From Chenopodium formosanum (Eukaryota; Streptophyta; Magnoliopsida; Caryophyllales; Amaranthaceae): DNA of 64,000 bases. The notes beneath the pieces were generated by a model that was not told the origin of the DNA, did no database searches, and was given only the letters and a program-made list of their open reading frames with translations. The position numbers and the translations under genes are program-made. Positions 1 to 11,900 of this stretch are shown piece by piece. The stretch's first letter is position 1; each line of letters starts with the position of its first letter. The stretch covers positions 44,092,001 through 44,156,000 of the forward strand of contig CM044862.1 of assembly GCA_024500155.1 (NCBI GenBank), in the 5' to 3' direction.

Positions 1-2639
1 AAGATTTGTTTGAATGTGTTTGACTTTCATTTGATTCAAAATCTTTGTTTGAATGAGTTTGACTTTTATTTGATTTAAAAAGCTTTGTTTGAATGTGTTT
101 AACTTTCATTTGATTCAAAAGGTTTGTTTGAATGTGTTTGACTTTCATTTGATTCAAAAAGCTGTATTTGAAAGCGTTTGACTTTATTTCGATTAAAAAA
201 GATTTATTTGAATGTGTTTGACTTTTATTTGATTCACAAAGCTTCGTTTGAATGTGTTTGACATTCATTTGATTCAAAAAAATTTGTTTGAATGTGTTTG
301 ACTTTATTTCGATTTAAAAAGATTTATTTGAATGTGTTTGACTTTCATTTAATTCACAAAACTTTTTTTGAATGTGTTTGACTTTCATTTAATTCAAAAA
401 GCTATATTTGAATGTGTTAGACTTTCATATAATTTAAAAATATTTATTTGAATGTGTTTGACTTTCATTTTATTCAAAAAGCAATTTTTGAATGTGTTTG
501 ACTTTCATTTGATTTAAAAAGCTTTGTTTAAATGTGTTTTACATTAATTCGATTTAAAATGATTTATATGAATGGTTTTGACTTTCATTTGATTCAAAAA
601 GCTTTGTTTGAATGTGTTTCATATGGTTTAAAAAGATTTGTTTGAATGTGTTTGACTTTCATTTGATTCAAAAAGCTAGGTTTGAATGTGTTTGACTTTA
701 TTTCGATTTAAAAAAATTTATTTGAATGTGTTTGACTTTCATTTACTTCACAAATCACAAAGCTTTTTTTAATGAGTTTGACTTTCATTTGATTCAAAAA
801 ACTATGTTTGAATGCGTATCACTTTCATATGATTTAAAAATATTTGTTTGAATGTGTTTGATTTTCATTTGATTCAAAAAGCTTTGTTTAAATGTGTTTA
901 ACTTTCTTTTGATTAAAAAAACTCTGTTTGAATGTGGTTTACTTTTTTTCGATACAAAAGGAATTGTTAAAATGTGTTTGACTTTCTTTTGATTCATAAA
1001 GCTTTGTTTGAATGTGTTCGACTCTATTTCGATTTAAAAAGATTTGTTTGAATGTGTTTGACTTTCATTTGATTCAAAAAGCTTTGTTTGAGTGTGTTTG
1101 ACTTTCATTTGATTCAAAAAGATATGTTTGAATATGTTTCACTTTGATATGATTTGAAAAGATTTGGTTGAATGTGTTTTACTTTCATTTGATTCAAAAA
1201 ATTTTATTTGAATGTGTTTAACTTTCTTTTAATTCAAAAAGCTTTGTTTGAATGTGTTATTACTTTTTTTCGATTCAAAAAGAATTGTTTGAATGTTTTT
1301 GAATTTCTTTTGAGTCATAAAGCTTTGTTTGAATGTGTTTGACTATATTTCGATCCAAAAAGATTTGTTTGAATGTGTTTCAATTTATTTGATTCAAAAA
1401 GCTTTGTTTGAATGTGTTTGACTTTCTATTGATTCAAAAAGCTTTGTTTGAATTTGTTTGACTTTATTTCAATTCAAAAAGATTTATTTGAATGTGTTTG
1501 ACTTTCATTTGATTCAAAACGCTTTCTTTGAATGTGTTTAAATTTCATTTGATTGAAAAAGCTATGTTTGAATGTGTTTGACTTTCATTTGATTTAAAAA
1601 AATTTTAGTTTGAAAGTGTTTGACTTTAATTTGATCCAAAAAGCTTTGTTTGAATGTGTTTGACTTTCATTTGATTGAAAAAGCTATGTTTAAATATGTT
1701 TGACTTTCATATCATTTAAAAGTATTTGTTTGAATATGTTTGACTTTTATTTGATTATAAAAGCTTTGTTTGAACGTGTTTGACTTTCTTTTGATTAAAA
1801 AAGATTTAATTTAACGTGTTTGACTTTCATTTGATTCAAAAAGCTTTGTTTGATTGTGTTTGACTTTCATTTGATTCAAAACGCTATGTTTGAATGTGTT
1901 TGACTTTATTTTGATTCAAAAAGCTTTGTTTTAATGTGTTTGACTTTTTTTTATTCAAAAAGCTTTGTTTGAAAGTATTTGACTTTCTTTTTATTCAAAA
2001 AACTTTTTTTGAATGTAATTTACGTTTTTAGGATTCAAAAAGAATTTTTAGAAAGTGTTTAGCTTTCTTTTGATTCATAAAGCTTTCTTTGAATTTGTTT
2101 GACTTTATTTTGATTTAAAAAGCTTTGTTTGAATGAATTTGAATTTCATTTGATTCAAAAAGCTATGTTTGAATATGTTTGACTGTATTTCGATCCAAAA
2201 AGATTTGTTTGAATGTGTTTGACTTTCAATTGATTCAAAAAGCTTTATTTGAATGTGTTTGACTTTTTTTTTTTATTCAAAAAGCTATGGTTTTTTATGT
2301 TTGACTTTATTTTTATTTTAAAAGATTTGTTTGAATGTTGACTTTCATTTTATTCAAAAAGCTTGTTTGAATGTGTTTGACTTTCATTTGATTCAAAAAG
2401 CTTTGTTTGAATGCGTTTGACTTTATTTCGATTCAAAAAGATTTATTTGAATGTATTTGACTTTCATTTGATTCACAAAGCTTTGTTTGAATGTGTTTTG
2501 ACTTTCATTTGATTTAAAAAGCTTTGTTTAAATGTGTTTGACTTTAATTCGATTTAAAAAAATTTATATGAATGTGTTTGACTTTCATTTGATTCAAAAA
2601 GATTTGTTTGAATGTGTTTCATATGGTTTAAAAAGATTT
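1..2639. repeat. 40-bp AT-rich satellite array, block 1
   Basis: Tandem repeat with a 40-bp period, consensus close to TTTGTTTGAATGTGTTTGAC followed by TTTCATTTGATTCAAAAAGC, about 27% GC. The unit itself holds TTTGA at offsets 5, 15 and 26, so it has an inner 10-11 bp rhythm and one A5 tract per unit. Variants replace TTTCATTTGATTC by TTTATTTCGATTC, TTTCATATGATTT or a T-rich TTTTTTCGATTC form. Many single-base changes and some short or long monomers are present. No gene is seen; the short open frames on the minus strand are repeat shadows. Confidence 0.97.
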
Positions 2640-2899
2640 TTTTTTTTTGGTAAATAAAGAATTTTATTACCAAAAGTAAAGAGTTACTACCCATAAAAGT
2701 AGCAACTACAAGAAATGAAAGTGCAGTACATGCCCTCTGGGCCAAAGATGCAACAAAATCTAAGCCCGAAGGCAAAACAAAGATAACAACTACGGAATCT
2801 CTAACCCCCAAAGGGAGAGGAAACCAAAGCTACATCCAAAAGTGGGTAAAAAACCCATACATCCAAAGATATCAAATAAGGTGAGTATATAAAGCATCA

Positions 2900-4800
2900 G
2901 CTTAACTTGAAAGCGTACACTATCCGCCAGCATCATCATAAAAACAGCTTGATAACAACACCACAGTCAGCCTGCCAAGACAGAACAACAACATGCATGC
3001 AGTACAAACCAGGACAAAAGATCGCAGCCATGAAACATCATCTAGCACCACAAACATAAGGAGGCTCAAGCAAGATAGAGAATAAGATGCCACGACAAAG
3101 GTAGATCAACAGCTATCACAATGGAAGAAGGAAGAGAAGGAGTCCTGTGAGAAACAACAAACAAAGTAGCAATAGGAATACCACCCACCATACAATCCGG
3201 GCCATCAACTAGCACCTCATGCTAGAAGACAGCACTAAAAATAAGGCATCAACCTACTACCCACCAAGCAAGCTAAATATCCAAGACTCACCCATGGCAA
3301 CCAACTTCCACCATGTCAAGACAAACAGATAATACACCACCACTAGCATCACCATAAAAAACAGCTTGATAACAACCCCATAGTCAGCCTGCCAGGACAG
3401 AACAAAAGCATACATGCAGTACAAACCAGAACAAAAGAACGTAGCCATGAGCCATCAGCCAGCAGCACAACACAAGGGAGCTCAAGAACATATAATAGCA
3501 TAAGATGCCTGAGTAAAGATAGATCACCAACCACCACAACAGAAGAGGCAAAAGAAGGAGTCCTGGAAGAAACAGTAAACAAGGAAGCAATAGGAATATC
3601 ACCCACCATACAATCCAGGCCATCAACTAGCACCTCATACTAGGAGACAACACTAAAAATAGGGCCTTAACCTACTACACACCAAGCAAGCTAGAATAAC
3701 TAAGACTCACCCATAACAACCCACTTCCTCCACGCCAAAACAATGACAGAGAAAACACCACCACCAGCATCACCATAAATTAGCTTGATAACACCCCATA
3801 GTCAGCCTGCCAGGACAGAACAATAGCATACATGCAGTACAAACCAGAACAAAAGATCGTAGCCATGAACCATCAGCCAGCAGCACAAACACAAGGAGGC
3901 TCAAGTAAAACATAATAGCATAAGATGCCTGGACAGAGGTAGATCAACAACCACCACAACAAAAGAGGTAAGGAAGGAGCCTGGACAAAAGCAAAAACCA
4001 AGGTAGAAAGAGGGATACCACCCACCATACAATACAAGCCATCAACTATCACCTCATGCTAGGAGACAACACTAAAAACGGGCTTCATCCCACTACATAC
4101 CAGGCAAGCTAAAATGGCCAAGACTCAACCATGACAGCCAACCTCCACCAAATAAAACAAAGAAACCCTTCCACCAGCATCACCATAAAATTAGCTTGGT
4201 AATAACCCTGTAATTAGCATGCTAGGACAGAACAAAAGCATACATGCGATACAAACCAGGACAAAGGATTGTAGCCATGATCCATCAGCCAGCACCACAA
4301 GCACATTGGGCTCAAGCAAAGCAGAAAAACATAAGATGCCGAGGAAAAGATAGGCCAACAACTACCACAAAAGAAGAGGCATAAAAAGAAGTCCAGATAG
4401 GAGCAAGAAACAAGGTAGCAATAGGAGAAACACCCACCATACAACCCAGGCCATCAACTAGCACCTCATGCTAGGAGACAGCACTAAAAAAAAACGGGCC
4501 TCAACCCATTACACACCAAGCAAGCTAACAAGACCCAGACTTAACAATGACAACCAACCTCCAAACCACCATCAATAGACATAATCATAATATCACAGCT
4601 AACTAACAACCCAGAAATCAACCTGCTAGGACGACAAAACGGCAAGCATACAATACAAAACAGGATAAAGGATCGCTACCATAAACATCATCCAGCAACA
4701 CTAATCACTAGGAAGCCTAAGCTGACAAAATAACACAATAAATCTAGACAGTAGTTACAACCAAAGAAAACAATTACCATTTTAACAAGATAGTAAAAAG
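2900..4800. repeat. Internal tandem repeat of about 404-419 bp inside the LINE-like insertion
   Basis: A landmark (AGCTTGATAACAAC followed by CAGCCTGCCAGGACAGAACA) recurs at about 2947, 3364, 3783, 4194 and, weakly, 4598. The spacings are 417, 419, 411 and about 404 bp. Each unit also holds ACCACCCACCATACAAT and GCATCAACTAGCACCTCATG-like stretches. Units differ by point changes and small indels, so the expansion is not very recent. No reading frame is kept between units, so this is structural or non-coding. Confidence 0.85.
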
Positions 4801-4959
4801 GGAAGCAAACAAGAGATATTCAACCTTCCTTTAACAAATGAAGAACATTAGGGATTACTCAACATCTACACATTTATAATTCAGGGGAGCTGCCACATTC
4901 AACCCCCAAATATAAAGCAACACCAACCAAGGGAGCTGCCACCAGCAAACTAGAGCAAA

Positions 4960-5720
4960 AAACCACAACAATTGCTGAACAATTCCAGCTGCTAGGAAAA
5001 CAGCCGCCGAAACTTAATCGACACCAACGAACTAGACCAACCGACACCAGCCAAAGAACACAAACCCAGAAAACCGAGGGTTTGAGAAAGAAAAATTGAC
5101 ACTTTGAAATTCTGGCTGTTGGGGAAAAGAAACAAAAACCCAAACCACCACCCAGCAGCCACTTCAAACGACTACACACCAGCCAGGGAGGAGCAACTCG
5201 ATGGCAGCGAGCTACCTCAATAGAGCCCCGACAACAGAATACCAACAGGGGGGAAAAACAACAGTCGAAACTCGCCGACCACCTTGAAACGCACCCCACA
5301 ACAAAAGAACCCACTAAACTAGACCCGTCACCGACGAAATAAGCCTGAAAAACCCAGTCACCAGCGAGCTAGATCAAAACACAGCATCATCCTTGAGCAA
5401 ATAAACCTAGAACCCGAGGGATTGATTCGAAAATCGAAGCCCAAAAACACTTTCAGCGAATTCCAGCTACTGGGAAAAGGATACGATTAAAACCACCGCC
5501 CAGCAACCAACCAGAATCAACCCAGCAAATGAAAAATCGACACTTTCAACACAATCCGGCCGCTGGGAAAAAATAGCCTGAAACACCGCCCAGCCGCCGC
5601 GCCAACCAGAACAACCACCGGAACACCAAACTTAGACCCTTCTTCAATCTTGAGCAAAGAACCCATAAAATCAAAGAAGGAACCAAAAAACCACCGTCCA
5701 GCAGCCAATTCGCCTAACAC
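4960..5720. repeat. Degenerate repeats in the 5' half of the LINE-like insertion
   Basis: A motif of the form TTCCAGCTGCTGGGAAAA, then ACCACCGCCCAGCAGCC, recurs in diverged form near 4980, 5110-5160, 5460-5510, 5550-5595 and 5680-5706. It is interspersed with GACACTTT and CTTGAGCAAA(T)AA stretches. Spacing is irregular. On the minus strand this part is upstream of the 410-bp units. No coding frame is conserved across units. Confidence 0.55.
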
Positions 5721-5950
5721 ACCCACCAGAAAACGAGCCCTTCTTCAGCCTTGAGTGAAGGTTGAAGAACAGATCCGAGTTCCAAATGCCCTTAGGGTTT
5801 GTATTTTGACAAAAATGAAGAACAAGAAACGAGCTTCCCTATCTAACCCTTTGAAGAGCGAATCCGATGAAGGCAACCACCGGGATCCTTCTTCAAAGGG
5901 CTAAAGAGAAGCTAGAGTTTCTCTCTGTATAACAAAACCCAGCGTTTTTA

Positions 5951-8900
5951 AAAAAGATTTGTTTGAATGTGTTTGACTTTCATTTGATTCAAAAACTTTG
6001 TTTGAATGTGTTTGACTTTAATTTGATTCAAAAAGATTTGTTTGAATGTGTTTGACTTTCATTTGATTCAAAAAGCTTGTTTGAATGTATTTGACTTTCA
6101 TTTGATTCAAAAAGCTGTGTTTGAAAGCGTTTGACTTTATTTCGATTCAAAAAGATTTATTTGAATGTGTTTGACTTTCAGTTGATTCACAAAGCTTTGT
6201 TTGAATGTGTTTGATCTTCATTTGATTCAAAAAGCATTGTTTGAATGTGTTTGACTTTATTTCGATTTAAAAAGATTTATTTAAATGTGTTTGACTTTCA
6301 TTTAATTCACAAAGCTTTTTTTGAATGTGTTTGACTTTCATTTGATTCAAAAAGCTATGTTTGAATGTGTTTGACTTTCATATAATTTAAAAATATTTGT
6401 TTGAATGTGTTTGACTTTCATTTGATTCAAAAAGCTTTGTTTAAATGTGTTAAATTTCTTTTGATTAAAAAATCTTTGTTTGAATGTGTTTTACTTTTTT
6501 TCGATACAAAAAGAATTGTTATAATATGTTTGCTATCTTTTGATTCATAAAGCTTTGTTTGAATGTGTTTGATTGTATTTCGATCTAAAAAGATTTGTTT
6601 GAATGTGTTTGACTTTCATTTGATTCAAAAAGCTTTGTTTGAGTGTGTTTGACTTTCATTTGATTGAAAAATATATGTTTGAATACGTTTCACTTTCATA
6701 TGATTTAAAAAGATTTGTTTGAATGTGTTTGACTTTCATTTGGTTCAAAAAATTTTGTTTGAATGTGTTTAACATTCTTTGAATTCAAAAAGCTTTGGTT
6801 GAATGTGTTTTTACTTTTTTCGATTCAAAAAGAATTGTTTGAATTTCTTTTGATTCATAAAGCTTTGTTTGAATGTGTTTGACTATATTTCGATCTAAAA
6901 AGATTTGTTTGAATGTGTTTCAATTAATTTGATTCAAAAAGCTTTGTTTGAATGTGTTTGACTTTCATTCGATTCAAAAAGCTTTGTTTGAATGTGTTTG
7001 ACTTTATTTCGATTCAAAAAGATTTATTTGAATGTGTTTGACTTTTATTTGCTTCAAAAAGCTTTATTTGAATGTTTCTGAATTTCTTTTGATTCAAAAA
7101 GCTATGTTTTTTTTGTGTTTGACTTTATTTTGATTTTAAAAGATTTGTTTGAATGTGTTTGACTTTCATTTGATTCAAAAAGCTTGTTTGAATTTGTTTG
7201 ACTTTCATTTGATTCAAAAAACTTTGTTTGAATGCGTTTGACTTTATTTTGATTCAAAAAGATTAATTTGAATGTATTTGACTTTCATTTGATTCACAAA
7301 GCTTTGTTTGAATGTGTTTGAGTTTCAATTGATTCAAAAACCTTTGTTTGAATGTGTTCTACTTTCTTTTGATATAAAAAGATTTATTTGAACGTTTTTT
7401 ACTTTCATTTGATTCAAAAAGCTTTGTTTAAATATGTTTAACTTTCTATTGATTAAAAAAACTTTGTTTGAATGTGTTTTACTTTTTTTTCAATTCGAAA
7501 AGAATTGTTAGAATGTGTTTGACTTTCTTTTGATTCTTAAAGCTTTGTTTGAATGTGTTTGACTTTATTTCGATCTAAAAAGATTTGTTTGAATATGTTT
7601 GACTTTCATTTGATTCAAAAGCTTTATTTGAGTGTTTTTGACTTTCATTTAATTTAAAAAGCTATTTTTGAATGTGTTTGACTTTCATATGATTTAAAAA
7701 GTTTTGTTTGAATGTGTTTGACTTTTATTTGATTCAAAAAACTTTGTTTGAATGTGTTTGACTTTCTTATGATTCTAAAAGCTTTTTTTTAATGTGATTA
7801 ATTTTTTATTTCAATTCAAAAAGAATTGTTTCAATGTGTTTGACTTTCTTTTGATTCATAAAGCTATATTTAAATGTGTTTGACTGTATTTTGATCTAAA
7901 AAGATTTGTTTAAATGTGTTTAAATTTCTTTTGATTCAAAAAGTTTTGTTTGAATGTGTTTGACTTTTATTTGATTCACAAAGCTTTGTTTGAATGTGAT
8001 TGACTTTCATTTGATTTAAAAAAGTTTTGTTTGAATGTGTTTGACTTTAATTCGATTTAAAAAGATTTATATAAATGTGTTTGCCTTTCATTTGATTAAA
8101 AAAGCTTTGTTTGAATGTGTTTTATATGGTTTAAAAAGATTTGTTTGAATGTGTTTGACTTTCATATGATTCAAAAACTTTCTTTGAATGTGTTTAACTT
8201 TAGTTTGATTCAAAAATCTTTGTTTGAATGTGTTTGACTATCATTTGTTTCAAAAAGCTTTGTACAACGTGTTTGACTTTTCTTTGATTAAAAAGACTTT
8301 GTTTGAATGTCTTTGACTTTATTTTGATTCAAAAAGCTATGTTTGAATGTGTTAGAATTTCATATGATTTAAAAAGATTTGTTTGAATGTGTTTGAATTT
8401 CATTTGATTCAAAAAAACTTTGTTTGATTATTTTTGAATTTCTTTTGATTCAAAAAGCTTTGTTTGAATGTGTTTTTACTTTTTTCTATTCAAAAAGAAA
8501 TGTTTGAATGTGTTTTACTTTCTTTTGATTCATAATGCTTTGTTTGAATGTGTTTGACTTTCTTTTGATTCAAAACACTTTGTTTGAATGTGTTTTACTT
8601 TTTTTCGATTTAAAAAGAATTATTTGAATGTGTTTGAATTTCATTTGATTCAAAAAGCTTGTTTGAACGTGTTTGACTTTCATTTGATTCAAAAAGCTAT
8701 GTTTGAATATGCTTGACTTTCATTTTATTTTGAAAGATTTGTTTGAATGTGTTTGAATTTCATTTGATTCAAAAAGCTTGTTTGAATGTGTTTGACTTTC
8801 TTTTGATTCAAAAAGCTTTGTTTGAATGTGTTTGACTTTCAGTTGATCTGAAAAGCTTTGTTTGAATGTGTTTGACTTTCATTTGATTGAAAATGCTATG

Positions 8901-11900
8901 TTTGAATGTGTTTGACTTTCATATGATTTAAAAATATTTTTTTTGAATGTGTTTAACTTTTATTTGATTTAAAAAGCTTTGTTTGAATGTTTTTTACTTT
9001 GTTTTGATTAAAAAAACTTTGTTTGAATGTGTTTTACTTTTTCCGATTGTAAAAGATGTGTTTGAATATGTTTGACTTTCTTTTGATTCAAAAAGCTTTG
9101 TTTGAATGTGTTTGACTTTCTTTTGATTCAAAAAACTTTGTTTAAATGTGTTTTACTTTTTTTCAATTCAAAAAGAATTATTTGAATGTGTTAACTTTTA
9201 TTTGATTCAAAAAGCTATGTTTGAATGTGTTTAGTTTTCATATGAATTAAAAAGATTTGTTTGAATGTGTTTAGCTTTCATTTGATTCAAAAAATTTTGT
9301 TTGAATGTTTTTAACTTTCTTTTGTTTCAAAAAGCTTTGTTTGAATGTGTTTTAACTTTTTCTATTAAAAAAGAATTGTTTGAATGTTTTTGACTTTCTT
9401 TTGATTCTTAAAGCTTTGTTTGAATGTAATTGACTGTGTTTCGATCTAAAAAGATTTGTTTGAATTTGTTTAAATTTCTTTTGATTTAAAAAGCTTTGTT
9501 TGAACTCATTTGACTTTTATTTGATTCAAAAAGCTGTGTTTGAAAGTGTTTGATTCTCATTTGATTTAAAAATATTTTTTTGAATGTGTTTGACTTTCAA
9601 TTGATTTAAAAAGCTTTATTTCAATGTGTTTGACTTTATTTTGATTCAAAAAGCATTGTTTGAATTGGTTTTACTTTATTTCGATTCAAAAAGAATTGTT
9701 TGAATGTGTTTGACTTTCATTAGATTCAAAAAGCTTTGTTTGAATGTATTTAACTTTCATTTGATTCAAAAAGCTTTGTTTGAATGTGTTTTTACTTTTT
9801 TTTCGATTCAAAAAGAGTTGTTTGAATGTGTTTGACTTTCTTTTGATTCAAAAAGTTTCTTTTGAATGTGTTTGACTGTATTTCGATCCAAAAAGATTAG
9901 TTTGAACGTGTTTGACTTTCATTTACCTCAAAAAGATTTTTTTGAAAGTGTTTGACTTTCACTTGATTCAAAAAGCTTTGTTTGAATGTGTTTGACTTTC
10001 ATTTGATTTTGAAAGATTTGTTTAAATGTGTTTGACTTTCATTTAATTCAAAAGCTTGTTTGAATGTGTTTGACTTTATTTCGATTCAAAAAGATATATT
10101 TGAATGTATTTGACTCTTATTTGATTCAAAAATCTTTGTTTGAATGTGTTTAACTTTCATTTGATTCAAAAAGCTAAGGTTGAATGTGTTTGACATTTAT
10201 TTGATTTAAAAAGATTAGTTTGAATGTGTTTGACTTTCATTTGATTCAAAAATCTTTGTTTTAATGTGTTTAAATTTCTTTTGATTAAAAAAGCTTTGTT
10301 TGAATGTGTTTTACTTTTTTTCGATTTAAAAAGAATTGTTTAAATGTATTTGACTTTCATTTGATTCTAAAAGCTTTGTTTGAACGTGTTAGACTTTCAT
10401 TTGATTCAAAAAGCTTTATTTGAATATGTTTGACTTTCATTTGATTCAAAAAGATATGTTTCAATGTGTTTGACTTTTATTTAATTTTGAAAGATTTGTT
10501 TGAATGTGGTTGACTTTTTTTTTTATTCAAAAAGCTTTGTTTGAATGTGTTTGACTTTCATTTGATTTAAAAAGCTTTGTTTGAATGTATTTGACTTTCA
10601 TTTGATTCAAAAAGCTGTGTTTGAAAGCGTTTGACTTTATTTCGATTCAAAAGATTTATTTGAATGTGTTAGACTTTCAGTTGATTCACAAAGCTTTGTT
10701 TGAATGTGTTTGACCTTCATTTGATTCAAAAAGCTTTGTTTGAATGTGTTTGACTTTATTTCGATTTAAAAAGATTTATTTAAATGTGTTTGACTTTCAT
10801 TTAATTCACAAAGCTTTTTTTGATTGTGTTTGACTTTCATTTGATTCAAAAAGCTATGTTTGAATATGTTTGACTTTCATATAATTTAAAAATATTTGTT
10901 TGAATGTGTTTGACTTTCATTTGATTCAAAAAGCTTTTTTTAAATGTTTTAAATTTCTTTTGATTAAAAAATCTTTGTTTGAATGTGTTTTACTTTTTTT
11001 CGATACAAAAAGAATTGTTGTAATATGTTATCTTTTGATTCATAAAGCTTTGTTTGAATGTGTTTGATTGTATTTCGATCTAAAAAGATTTGTTTGAATG
11101 TGTTTGACTTTCATTTGATTCAAAAAGCTTTGTTTGAGTGTGTTTGACTTTCATTTGATTCAAAAAGATATGTTTGTATACGTTTTACTTTCATATGATT
11201 TGAAAAGATTTGTTTGAATGTGTTTGACTTTCATTTGATTCAAAAAATTTTGTTTGAATGTGTTTAACTTTCTTTTAATTCAAAAAGCTTTGGTTGAATG
11301 TGTTTTTACTTTTTTTCGATTCAAAAAGAATTGTTTGAATTTCTTTTGATTCATAAAGCTTTGTTTGAATGTGTTTGACTATATTTCGATCCAAAAAGAT
11401 TTCTTTGAATGTGTTTCAATTCATTTGATTCAAAAAGCTTTGTTTGAATGTGTTTGACTTTCATTCGATTCAAAAAGCTTTGTTTGAATGTGTTTGACTT
11501 TATTTCGATTTAAAAAGATTTATTTGAATGTGTTTGACTTTCATTTACTTCAACAAGCTTTCTTTGAATGTTTTTGAATTTCTTTTGATTCAAAAAGCTA
11601 TGTTTGTTTTTTGTGTTTGACTTTATTTTGATTTTAAAAGATTTGTTTGAATGTGTTTGACTTTCATTTGATTCAAAAATCTTGTTTGAATGTGTTTTAC
11701 TTACATTTGATTCAAAAAACTTTGTTTGAATGCGTTTGACATTATTTCGATTCAAAAAGATTAATTTGAATGTATTTGACTTTCATTTGATTCACAAAGC
11801 TTTGTTTGAATGTGTTTGACTTTCAATTGATTCAAACAGCTTTGTTTGAATGTGTTTGACTTTCTTTTGATTTAAAAAGATTTATTTGAACGTGTTTGAC

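Larger units (their letters stand above)
2640..5950 (-). mobile_element. Non-autonomous LINE-like retroposon, poly(A) tail on the minus strand
   Basis: This 3.3-kb insertion interrupts the satellite cleanly. On the minus strand it ends with AATAAA-containing sequence (TTTGGTAATAAAATTC) and a poly(A) tract (plus-strand T run 2637-2648), as plant LINE 3' ends do. The satellite stretch AAAAAGATTT occurs on both sides (2630-2639 and 5951-5960), which fits a target-site duplication of about 10 bp. No endonuclease or reverse transcriptase frame is present; the longest frames are short and lack motifs. The body consists of two repeat domains: four to five units of about 410 bp in the 3' half and degenerate units around a GCCCAGC motif in the 5' half. 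A retroposed long non-coding RNA is an alternative. The poly(A) and duplication are seen; the LINE link is inference. Confidence 0.62.

Noticed and set aside
4874..5314. 146-codon minus-strand frame in the LINE-like insertion
   Set aside because: It lies across degenerate repeats, has a biased Cys/Ser/Val composition and no domain, and no related frame is kept in neighbouring units.
5951..10500. CRISPR-like regular repeats
   Set aside because: There are no unique spacers; the whole 40-bp unit repeats, and the context is a plant satellite.
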